Shown here: in pieces, positions 15,744-22,832 of the stretch
Layout of the letters: each line of letters opens with the position of its first letter
Position numbering within the stretch: position 1 is the stretch's first letter
NCBI GenBank assembly: GCA_045863035.1
Contig: BTUV01000043.1
Coordinates: 1-23,345 of the forward strand
Reading direction: 5' to 3'
DNA length: 23,345 nucleotides
Origin: H2-BAC3 sp045863035
GTDB taxonomy: Bacteria; Bacteroidota; Ignavibacteria; Ignavibacteriales; Ignavibacteriaceae
Notes under the pieces: model-generated
What the model was told of the DNA's origin: nothing
Seen by the model: only the letters and a program-made list of their open reading frames with translations
The model's database searches: none
Made by a program: the position numbers and the translations under genes

Positions 15744-17855
15744 ATGAAAAAGCGGCTGTTAGCGTACTTTAATAATAACCCCGGAAAATCAATAAAAGCC
15801 CGGCAGCTTGCTGAAGAGCTTGGTCTGCACCACGATCATGAATATGAACATCTCAAGGAAGTTTTGCACACCCTCACAACAGAAGGTGTGCTTTTCCGTG
15901 AGGGTAAGAGATTCCGGTTGAACAGAGAGGTAACAGCAAACCGGCTTACGGGAACGCTTGAAATAAACCGAAGCGGATTTGGATTTGTCATACCCGATGA
16001 TAAAAACATCAAAGGTGATATCTTTATTGCTGAGAGGAATTTACAGACAGCTTTTTACGGTGACAAGGTTGAAGTGCAGATACTCGCCCGTCAGAAGGGA
16101 AGCCGGAAAAATATTGAGGGAGAAATCATCAGAATTGTTAAAAGAAGGTGGCAGGAAATTGCAGGTACACTGCACGCCGAAGGCGCTTACTTTTATGTTG
16201 TGCCTGAAATTGCCCAGATAACCAGAAATATTTATGTGAGTTCTGAACATCTTAACGGCGCTGCTCCCGGAAGCAGAGTTGTGCTTCATGACCTGGTTTG
16301 GGAAAATCCAAAACTTAATCCTCACGGCAAAGTCAGAATTGTTGTAACCGGGCAGGAACTTTTCCGCCGGGAACTGGAGATGGTAGCACAAGAATTCGGA
16401 ATACCGTATGTGTTTCCGAAATCTGTAAAGGCAGAAGCCGAAGGATATCAGCCCCCTGCCACTGGTGACCGCTATGAAGGCAGAATTGATTTCCGTGATC
16501 AGTTGGTTCTTACCATCGACCCTGACGATGCAAAAGATTTTGATGATGCACTTTCTATAAAGCAGCTTGAGAATGGCAATTATGAAATAGGAATTCACAT
16601 TGCTGATGTTTCTCATTACGTTTCCATGGGCACTGAACTTGATAAAGAAGCTGAAAAAAGAGGAAACAGCACCTATCTTGCATCCGGAGTAATTCCGATG
16701 CTGCCGGAAAATCTTTCTAACAGCATCTGTTCACTCGTGCCTGATGAAGACCGCCTCACTTTTTCTGTGGTTGTTGAAATGACCGCAACAGCCAGATTAG
16801 TGAACTACTTTATTTCAAAATCGGTTATCAGAAGCAAACGCCGCTTCGCCTACGAGGAAGTTCAGCTTATTATTGAAGGAGCGGATGGAGATTGCAAAGA
16901 AGAGCTGCTTACTCTTCAGAAAATCGCTTCTCAGCTTCGCAAAAAAAGAATGAAAAATGGCAGTATTGATTTTTCAAGCACGGAAGTGAAGTTCCGCCTT
17001 GATGACCAGGGCAGACCCGTTGAGGTGTTGCTGAAAGAAAGCAAGGAAAGCCACAAACTGGTTGAGGAGTTTATGCTGCTTGCCAATAAATTAGTGGCTG
17101 AGTATATAAAGAAAAAAACCGGCAGGGGAAAAAGACTGCCTTTTATATACCGTGTGCATGACAAGCCGAATGAAGAAAAACTGAAGGATTTTGTGAATCT
17201 GCTTAAAGGACTTGGCTATAAAGTGCCTCCTTATTCATCAGTAACGCCGAAATTGCTGAATGAAATGATTGCAACAGCCAAAGGCAAGCCGGAAGAGAGT
17301 CTGATTAACGAGGTCGGAATCCGTTCAATGGCTAAAGCTGAGTATTCAGCCCAGAATATTGGTCATTTCGGACTGGGTTTTCAGCACTATTCACATTTCA
17401 CCTCTCCGATAAGGAGGTATTCGGATCTGGTTGCCCACCGGATGCTTTTTGATTACCTCCATGAAAATAAGCCGCAATTATCTGAAAAGCGGCTTGAAAC
17501 TATTTGTGAGCATATCTCAGGAACAGAAAGAACTTCTGCCGAGGCCGAGCGTCATTCAGTTAAGATGAAGCAGGTAGAATTCATGAAGGACAAGGTGGGC
17601 ATGGAATTTACTGGAATAATTTCCGGAGTTACTAATTACGGGATGTTTATTAAATTACAAGAGACCTTCGCGGAAGGACTTTTACGCCTGCGTGATCTGG
17701 AGGATGACCGCTATTTTTATGATGAAAAGAAATTTGCCCTTATTGGCAGATTCAGCAGACGCCAGTACCGTCTTGGGGACAAAATACCGGTGAAATTGGT
17801 TCGTGTGGATACAGAACGGATGGAAATGGATTTCCTTCCGGTAACTCAGAAATAG
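15744..17855 (+). CDS. rnr: Ribonuclease R (3'-5' exoribonuclease)
   Basis: RNase R degrades structured RNA processively from the 3' end and takes part in rRNA and tmRNA quality control. The 703-aa protein has an N-terminal winged-helix domain (about 1-65: ARQLAEELGL and the following helix), two cold-shock/OB domains (about 70-225; GFGFVIPD, DIFIAERNLQTAFYGDKVEV), and the RNB catalytic domain (about 245-580). The active site IDPDDAKDFDDAL holds the metal-binding aspartates (Asp259, 265, 267, 268). HFTSPIRRYSDLVAHR lies near the end of RNB. A C-terminal S1 domain follows (about 615-700: GMEFTGIISGVTNYGMFIKL). The winged-helix region favours RNase R over RNase II. It directly abuts tamB (TAA then ATG), with the next gene 26 bp on. 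Confidence 0.96.
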   Translation: MKKRLLAYFNNNPGKSIKARQLAEELGLHHDHEYEHLKEVLHTLTTEGVLFREGKRFRLNREVTANRLTGTLEINRSGFGFVIPDDKNIKGDIFIAERNLQTAFYGDKVEVQILARQKGSRKNIEGEIIRIVKRRWQEIAGTLHAEGAYFYVVPEIAQITRNIYVSSEHLNGAAPGSRVVLHDLVWENPKLNPHGKVRIVVTGQELFRRELEMVAQEFGIPYVFPKSVKAEAEGYQPPATGDRYEGRIDFRDQLVLTIDPDDAKDFDDALSIKQLENGNYEIGIHIADVSHYVSMGTELDKEAEKRGNSTYLASGVIPMLPENLSNSICSLVPDEDRLTFSVVVEMTATARLVNYFISKSVIRSKRRFAYEEVQLIIEGADGDCKEELLTLQKIASQLRKKRMKNGSIDFSSTEVKFRLDDQGRPVEVLLKESKESHKLVEEFMLLANKLVAEYIKKKTGRGKRLPFIYRVHDKPNEEKLKDFVNLLKGLGYKVPPYSSVTPKLLNEMIATAKGKPEESLINEVGIRSMAKAEYSAQNIGHFGLGFQHYSHFTSPIRRYSDLVAHRMLFDYLHENKPQLSEKRLETICEHISGTERTSAEAERHSVKMKQVEFMKDKVGMEFTGIISGVTNYGMFIKLQETFAEGLLRLRDLEDDRYFYDEKKFALIGRFSRRQYRLGDKIPVKLVRVDTERMEMDFLPVTQK

Positions 17856-17881
17856 GTAAATTGAATTAATTACTGTTATAT

Positions 17882-20800
17882 ATGATGAAATTATCTCTGA
17901 TCAAGCAGAGTACGCTTTTCTGGCTACTCTTTCATTCTTTGCTTTTTGGACAGTTCGGACAGAACAAGGTTCAGTATAAAGACTATGAGTGGATATATAT
18001 CCAGTCGCGGCATTTTGATGTCTATTTTACACCGGACGGAGGCAAGATTGCCGAGTTCGCCGCAAAAGCAGCCGAGGATGCACTGGCTCAAATAGAATCA
18101 AAACTGAACTTTAAGATTAACAACCGCATTACATTTATTCTGTATAATTCTCAGAATGATTTTCAGGAAACTAATGTTACGGATGAGTATCTGAGTGAGG
18201 GTATAGGCGGCTTTACTGAACTGTTTAAGAACCGGGTTGTGGTTCCTTACACCGGCTCCTATAAACAGTTTCGTCATGTTATTCATCATGAGCTTGTTCA
18301 TGCAGTTATCAATGATATGTTTTACGGCGGCTCCATTCAGAATATCATTTCAAACAATATTTCTATCCGGCTTCCCCTCTGGTTTAACGAAGGGCTTGCG
18401 GAATACCTTTCTCTCGGCTGGGATACCGATACCGATATGTTCATCCGTGATGCTGCCAACAGTGAGTATCTTCCTGATATACCGCAGCTTGACGGTTATT
18501 TCGCTTATCGCGGAGGGCAGAGTGTTTTTAATTACATTGCACGTAAATACGGGGAGGAAAAAGTCGGGGAGTTAGTTAACCGTGTTAAAAGTAAAGGCAG
18601 TTTTGAAGAAGGACTTCAGGCAGCTCTTGGTCTGAAATTTGAAGAGTTTAACGAGCGGTGGCGCAAAGATGTAAAGCGTGAGTTCTGGCCTGATATTGCA
18701 AAATATAAAGACCCCGATGAGTTTGCTAAACGTCTGACTGATCCCAAAAAAGAGGGAGGGTTTTATAATACCAGTCCCGCGATATCACCTGACGGACGCC
18801 AGGTTGCATTTATCTCAAACAGAGATTTCTTTTTTGATGTTTATCTGATGGATGTTAATGACCCGAAGAATATAAGGAGACTGGTTAAAGGCAACCGGTC
18901 GGCTGATTTTGAGGAGTTAAACATACTTACTCCGGGGCTGACCTGGTCACCCGACAATAAAAGCATAGCTCTTGGGGCAAAAAGCTCAGGTTATGATGTT
19001 ATATATATTATTGACGCGGAGAGCGGTAAGACCAGAGTGCTTCCACATAAGTTTGCCGGAGTTGCCAGTATTCACTGGTCTCCTGATTCTATCCGGCTTG
19101 CAATTTCAGCGCATAATGCAGATCAGTCTGATATTTACCTCTATAACCTGAACACAAACGAACTGATTAATCTGACCTCGGATATCTTTACAGACAATGA
19201 CCCTCACTGGAGCGCGGACGGTAAGTATGTCTTTTTTGTTTCTGACCGGGGTGATGATATATCAACCGGTAATGGTAATTCGCTTAATGGTAGAAACGGA
19301 TTTCAGAATGATATTTACGCAATAGATACGGGAAGCAGAAAAATATCCAGACTTACCGGATTTCTGCAGAGTGATGAATCAAGCCCGGTTCCCTCGCCTG
19401 ACGGTTCTCATCTTCTTTATGTTTCCGATAAAAACGGCATAAATAATATATATAAGAAGAAGATTTCGCTTACCGATGATGCCGGTTACATCTCTGAGGA
19501 AGGGACGCCTCTGACTAATTCCATGAACGGAATCTATCAGCTTTCACTTTCCGCCGATTCAAAAAAACTGGTATTTAGTTCAATGTATCAGGCCTCGTAT
19601 AATATTTTCTCAATGAATAATCCGTTTGAGCTGCAGACGGATCTTGTGAAATTAGAACCAACTAATTACATGGCTGAACTGAAAGGGCTGAGAGTCCGTC
19701 CTGTTGAAAAGGAAAAAATTGAAATTGAGGATTCGACTGAAAACAAGTCAGATAATGTTCAGATCATAACCGGTCAGGTTGTTGACACCACAACCACGGG
19801 TGATTCCCTGCGCATTGATACCAGTAGTATCATCTTCGGTGAAAACACCTACTTTAAACCTGATTCGGTGAAAAAGGAAAATAAAAATTTTCAGCTTACT
19901 GACAATCTTGATCCGGATGGAAACTATCGGGTTAATAAATATAAGATTACATTTTCTCCTGATATAGTATATGCAAATGCAGGGTACAGTACGTTTTATG
20001 GCCTTCTCGGAACGACAGTGATTTCCTTCAGCGATGTGCTTGGTAATCACCGGCTGATCGGGCAGACCAGTCTGCAGATTGATTTGAAGAACAGTGACTA
20101 CGGGCTTGCGTACTACTATCTTCCGAACCGCATGGATATTGGTATTGAAGCATTTCACACTGCAAGGTTTGTATATCTTGAACGGTTCGGCACAGCTCTT
20201 AATCTGTTCCGGTTCCGTAACTACGGCGTGTCAACTTCATTTAGCTATCCCATTAGCCGGTACTATCGCTTTGATGGCGGACTGAGTCTTCTGAATGTCT
20301 CTTCTGAGAATCTTGATAACCTTTTTGAAGATACTCAGAAGCGTTCGTTTCTGATTCCTTCTTTCAGTTTTGTGCATGACAACACAATCTTTGGATATAC
20401 TGCCCCGATTGAAGGGACCAGATACCGTTTTGAAACATTTGGCAATGCGTTGTCATTAGATCAGTATTCTTTCTTTTCTGTTACTGCCGATTACCGGAAT
20501 TATATAAGGTTCTGGACAGATTATTCTATTGCGATACGTTTATCAGGCGCATACTCTGAAGGTAAAACGCCACAAAGATTTTTTCTCGGTGGAATTGAGA
20601 ACTGGATTAACCGGGAGTTTGCAACCGGAGAGCTTCCTGTTGATTCCCCTTCTGATTTTGCTTTCCTGACAGGAGCACTTCCTCTCAGAGGTTTTAATTA
20701 CGCACAAACAATCGGCACTCGTTATACGCTCTTCAACTTTGAATATCGTTTTCCGCTGATTCGCTATTTGCTGACCGGAGCATTGCCGATATTGTTCAGG

Positions 20801-21040
20801 AATGTGCAGGGCGTTGCCTTCTTTGACGCCGGGGCTGCATGGAATAAGGAAAGAAATCTCCGGTTATTCACGAAAAATGCCGGAGGAGAAACCGTTACCA
20901 AAGACCTCCTGATGGGAACCGGTTTTGGAGCGCGGATGTATTTCCTCTACTTCCTGACCCGGTTTGACGTTGCCTGGGCGTATGATGTGAAGGGCTTTTC
21001 TGAGCCGAAGTTTTATTTCTCCCTTGGGGCTGACTTCTGA
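17882..21040 (+). CDS. Secreted metallopeptidase (MA) - PD40 beta-propeller - outer-membrane barrel protein
   Basis: A 1052-aa three-part protein with a signal peptide (about 1-24). Residues about 35-280 form a gluzincin-like peptidase domain: HHELVHA holds HExxH (His136, Glu137, His140), and NEGLAEY supplies Glu170 as the likely third zinc ligand. About 290-610 is a TolB/PD40 propeller with repeats such as SPAISPDGRQVAFISN, LTWSPDNKSIALGA, HWSPDSIRLAIS and PVPSPDGSHLLYVS. A Ser/Thr/Glu-rich linker follows (about 610-675), then a BamA/Omp85-like C-terminal barrel (about 690-1052) with LRGFNYAQTIGTRYTLFNFE, FFDAGAAWN and a terminal Phe. All catalytic residues look intact. There is no POTRA domain. 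It lies last in the envelope operon, 26 bp after rnr, with tamB one gene away. It is likely anchored in the outer membrane; substrate and function are unknown. Confidence 0.85.
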   Translation: MMKLSLIKQSTLFWLLFHSLLFGQFGQNKVQYKDYEWIYIQSRHFDVYFTPDGGKIAEFAAKAAEDALAQIESKLNFKINNRITFILYNSQNDFQETNVTDEYLSEGIGGFTELFKNRVVVPYTGSYKQFRHVIHHELVHAVINDMFYGGSIQNIISNNISIRLPLWFNEGLAEYLSLGWDTDTDMFIRDAANSEYLPDIPQLDGYFAYRGGQSVFNYIARKYGEEKVGELVNRVKSKGSFEEGLQAALGLKFEEFNERWRKDVKREFWPDIAKYKDPDEFAKRLTDPKKEGGFYNTSPAISPDGRQVAFISNRDFFFDVYLMDVNDPKNIRRLVKGNRSADFEELNILTPGLTWSPDNKSIALGAKSSGYDVIYIIDAESGKTRVLPHKFAGVASIHWSPDSIRLAISAHNADQSDIYLYNLNTNELINLTSDIFTDNDPHWSADGKYVFFVSDRGDDISTGNGNSLNGRNGFQNDIYAIDTGSRKISRLTGFLQSDESSPVPSPDGSHLLYVSDKNGINNIYKKKISLTDDAGYISEEGTPLTNSMNGIYQLSLSADSKKLVFSSMYQASYNIFSMNNPFELQTDLVKLEPTNYMAELKGLRVRPVEKEKIEIEDSTENKSDNVQIITGQVVDTTTTGDSLRIDTSSIIFGENTYFKPDSVKKENKNFQLTDNLDPDGNYRVNKYKITFSPDIVYANAGYSTFYGLLGTTVISFSDVLGNHRLIGQTSLQIDLKNSDYGLAYYYLPNRMDIGIEAFHTARFVYLERFGTALNLFRFRNYGVSTSFSYPISRYYRFDGGLSLLNVSSENLDNLFEDTQKRSFLIPSFSFVHDNTIFGYTAPIEGTRYRFETFGNALSLDQYSFFSVTADYRNYIRFWTDYSIAIRLSGAYSEGKTPQRFFLGGIENWINREFATGELPVDSPSDFAFLTGALPLRGFNYAQTIGTRYTLFNFEYRFPLIRYLLTGALPILFRNVQGVAFFDAGAAWNKERNLRLFTKNAGGETVTKDLLMGTGFGARMYFLYFLTRFDVAWAYDVKGFSEPKFYFSLGADF

Positions 21041-21060
21041 TCTGATGAGTTTCCTTTTTG

Positions 21061-21105
21061 CCTCTGACGGTTGTGTGTATCAGCAACCTCAGAGGTTATT
21101 CTTTC
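21061..21105 (+). terminator. Rho-independent-like terminator after the envelope operon
   Basis: CCTCTGA (21061-21067) pairs with TCAGAGG (21089-21095) and GGTTG (21069-21073) with CAACC (21084-21088), leaving one bulged C at 21068 and a 10-nt loop. A moderately T-rich stretch (TTATTCTTTC) follows. The 12-bp stem directly behind the last gene of the run supports a terminator, though the T-tract is imperfect. Confidence 0.7.
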
Positions 21106-21158
21106 AAGAAAACAAAATTGACGAGAATTACTCCCGTGTTAAACAAACATAAAATGTG

Positions 21159-21722
21159 ATGGGCATATCCGACCCGAGTGCAGTTATTAAAAGCTGGGTT
21201 GAGTTATACTCAGACAGCTTGTATTCATGGGCATTTCACAAGACATCGAGCAAGGAAACTGCTGAGGATTTAGTTCAGGATACATTTTTAGCGGCACTTC
21301 AGTACTACGACAGATTTAAGGGCGAGAGCAGCCCCAAGACATGGTTATTTTCTATCCTCAACAACAAAATTAATGATCATTACAGAAACTGTTACCGCAA
21401 ACCAGTGGTTGACGGCTTTGATTTTTTTGAGACTTTCTTCGACAGTGACGAAGTATGGAAAAGAAACCAAAGACCTCAGCCATGGGCTGACAACACCGAA
21501 AACTTGTTAGACAATTCAGATTTTCAATCGATACTTCAAAATTGCCTGGAAAAACTTCCCGGCAAATGGTTCTCAGCGGTACAGTTGAAATTTATGAAAG
21601 AAAAAAATGCAGAGTACATTTGTCAGGAATTGGAGATTACCAATACTAATTTCTGGCAGATACTTCACAGGGCAAAATTGCAATTAAGGAAATGTCTGGA
21701 AATTAACTGGTTTAAAAGATAG
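21159..21722 (+). CDS. ECF-type sigma-70 family RNA polymerase sigma factor
   Basis: This is an alternative sigma factor of the extracytoplasmic-function group. The protein is about 187 aa. Region 2 is seen as TAEDLVQDTFLAALQYYDRF followed by SSPKTWLFSILNNKINDHYR, and region 4 as LPGKWFSAVQLKFM... EYICQELEITNTNFWQILHRAK, the helix-turn-helix that reads the -35 element. The open frame could also begin at a GTG at 21156, but the ATG at 21159 is the more likely start; no Shine-Dalgarno is present. The spacer between regions (about 80-115) is long and aromatic. A candidate anti-sigma gene begins 4 bp after the stop. Leucine codons TTA/TTG are commoner here than in the upstream operon. The target promoters are unknown; the downstream genes are the first candidates. 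Confidence 0.92.
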   Translation: MGISDPSAVIKSWVELYSDSLYSWAFHKTSSKETAEDLVQDTFLAALQYYDRFKGESSPKTWLFSILNNKINDHYRNCYRKPVVDGFDFFETFFDSDEVWKRNQRPQPWADNTENLLDNSDFQSILQNCLEKLPGKWFSAVQLKFMKEKNAEYICQELEITNTNFWQILHRAKLQLRKCLEINWFKR

Positions 21723-21726
21723 AATT

Positions 21727-21990
21727 ATGCAAAAATTGATTAACAAATTAATGTTCTCCTGCCAAAAGGCATGCGAATTGATTGACAAGAAATCGCTTGC
21801 AAAGCTTACCGTTAAAGAAAATGTTATGCTCCGCATGCACACGGCCGTTTGCGATGGATGCAAGACTTATCAGGTACAGAGTAAAAAATTAGATGAATTG
21901 CTGAAACTTCACATACAAAAAACAGATGAAACTCAGATACCACATATCATCAACAACGAACTAAAACAACAGATCATTTCAAAATTGTAA
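21727..21990 (+). CDS. Soluble zinc-binding anti-sigma factor candidate (ZAS/zf-HC2-like)
   Basis: The 87-aa protein carries Cys12-x3-Cys16 near the N-terminus and His38-x3-Cys42-x2-Cys45 (MHTAVCDGC), the spacing typical of the zinc-binding anti-sigma (ZAS) domain. No membrane helix follows: the C-terminal half is a polar, probably helical tail. It would thus act in the cytosol, as RsrA and ChrR do, sequestering the sigma factor encoded 4 bp upstream and releasing it on oxidation or metal exchange. The anti-sigma role is inferred from the motif and the position; the overall sequence is short and I do not recognise a named family beyond that. The GDCCVxC gene begins 8 bp downstream. Confidence 0.75.
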   Translation: MQKLINKLMFSCQKACELIDKKSLAKLTVKENVMLRMHTAVCDGCKTYQVQSKKLDELLKLHIQKTDETQIPHIINNELKQQIISKL

Positions 21991-21998
21991 CAATTCCG

Positions 21999-22208
21999 GT
22001 GGCAAATCATAATAACAGCACACCAGTTGAACTTCAGTCGATTATTACCTGCCCGTCTTGCGGAAACACGAAATCTGAAATAATGCCAACGGATTCCTGC
22101 AGAATTTTTTACGAGTGCGTTCGCTGCAAAGCCATTTTAAGACCAAAGAAAGGCGATTGCTGCGTGTTTTGCAGCTACGGAACGGTTAAGTGTCCTTCTA
22201 AGCAATAA
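21999..22208 (+). CDS. GDCCVxC-domain small Cys-rich protein (cysteine form of a family with selenoprotein members)
   Basis: The 69-aa protein has a zinc-ribbon-like part, Cys18-x2-Cys21 (CPSCG) with Cys40-x2-Cys43 (ECVRC), then the hallmark KKGDCCVFCSYGTVKCP with Cys54, Cys55, Cys58 and Cys65. I recognise it as the GDCCVxC family, in which some members carry selenocysteine. Here all motif positions are plain TGC codons and there is no in-frame TGA. No signal peptide is seen, so it should be cytosolic. The start is GTG at 21999, with no Shine-Dalgarno; the next Met (residue 29) would cut off the zinc ribbon. Relatives are, as I recall, often beside metal or mercury resistance genes. A redox or metal-binding role is inferred. 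Confidence 0.8.
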   Translation: MANHNNSTPVELQSIITCPSCGNTKSEIMPTDSCRIFYECVRCKAILRPKKGDCCVFCSYGTVKCPSKQ

Positions 22209-22311
22209 GACTCAGCCGCAGTAATTTTTTTTATGTAGTTGTCAGGTTGCAGAATTTAGAGCGACTATTTGTTTGTAAATAGATTTTTTAAATAATTTAA
22301 GGTACAAACAA
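22209..22311 (+). promoter_or_regulatory. AT-rich gap that may hold a promoter for the Cys/His-repeat gene
   Basis: The 103-bp gap is much longer than the 4- and 8-bp gaps before it, so a separate promoter is plausible. It contains a small perfect inverted repeat, CTATTT (22265-22270) with AAATAG (22277-22282), about 30 bp before the start codon. It could be an operator or part of the leader. I found no motif clearly shared with the region before the sigma gene. Confidence 0.3.
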
Positions 22312-22773
22312 ATGAAAAAAATAATTATCGCGCTTGCAATTTTCGCGGGCATTGCTGTTAATGCAAACGCTCAAACAACTTCCTTGAAAGAGAAGGAAGA
22401 TAAACAAAAGCAGGAATTGAAAACTCATGCCTGCACAGAGTTATGTAGCACATCGGGGCATTGTGTATATGCACACGGCGAAAAGGGACACACCTGCGCA
22501 GAAGACTGCAAGATTGATGAGAAAAATTCCAAAAAACCTGAATTGAAAAAACATGTTTGTACTGAGTTATGCCACACATCAGGACATTGTGTTTTTGCTC
22601 ACGGTGAAAAGGGGCACACCTGCACAGACGAATGCAAAAAATCAGAAAACAACACCGATAAACCGGAAACAAAAGAGCATGTCTGCACTGAGGCATGCAA
22701 AAACGGTCAGCATATCTATACTCATGGCGAGAAGGGTCATACCTGCGGAGAGGCATGTAAGAAGAAGATATAA
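22312..22773 (+). CDS. Exported Cys/His-rich tandem-repeat protein, putative metal-binding
   Basis: The 153-aa protein begins with a clear signal peptide (MKKIIIALAIFAGIAVNANA, cleavage probably before Gln21). After a charged linker come three repeats with an exact 42-residue period, starting at His39, His81 and His123. Each has the plan HxC-T-E-x-x-C, a Gly-x-x loop, then HGEKGHTCxxxC. Unit 1 has Cys41, 45, 51, 62 and 66; unit 2 Cys83, 87, 93, 104 and 108; unit 3 has lost the middle Cys by a one-residue deletion (Cys125, 129, 145, 149). In total there are 14 Cys and 13 His. There is no catalytic motif. The layout suggests periplasmic binding of a soft metal such as Cu, Zn, Cd or Hg, but the ligand is not known. 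I do not recognise a named family. It lies behind a sigma/anti-sigma pair and a GDCCVxC gene. Confidence 0.8.
   Translation: MKKIIIALAIFAGIAVNANAQTTSLKEKEDKQKQELKTHACTELCSTSGHCVYAHGEKGHTCAEDCKIDEKNSKKPELKKHVCTELCHTSGHCVFAHGEKGHTCTDECKKSENNTDKPETKEHVCTEACKNGQHIYTHGEKGHTCGEACKKKI
22426..22761 (+). repeat. Three 42-codon tandem coding repeats
   Basis: The repeat units of the Cys/His-rich gene start at 22426, 22552 and 22678, a period of 126 bp. The DNA is clearly alike between units (for example the CACGG-GAAAAGG-CACACCTGC stretch), but synonymous differences show that the duplication is not recent. The third unit is one codon shorter in its centre. Confidence 0.8.
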
Positions 22774-22832
22774 GCGTTCTGGCGCTGAACACCACTTATT
22801 ACCGTTTTTTTAATTTTAAAATAGAGAATACC

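Noticed and set aside
16518..16530. GACGATGCAAA in rnr, resembling the palindrome arm
   Set aside because: It encodes the conserved active-site DDAK of RNase R and has no second arm; similarity is by chance.
16041..16616. 191-codon open frame on the - strand
   Set aside because: It is antisense to the OB and RNB part of rnr; no family features.
21118..21154. TTGACG before the sigma gene as a housekeeping -35 box
   Set aside because: No acceptable -10 element lies 16-18 bp downstream; an ECF-type autoregulated promoter is possible but could not be shown.
22155..22175. Selenocysteine codon in the GDCCVxC motif
   Set aside because: The motif is read with TGC at both central Cys positions and no in-frame TGA occurs before the true stop.
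22358..22795. 145-codon open frame on the - strand
   Set aside because: It is antisense to the Cys/His repeat gene; its length and apparent repeats are a shadow of the tandem repeats. The + strand frame has a signal peptide and conserved ligands.
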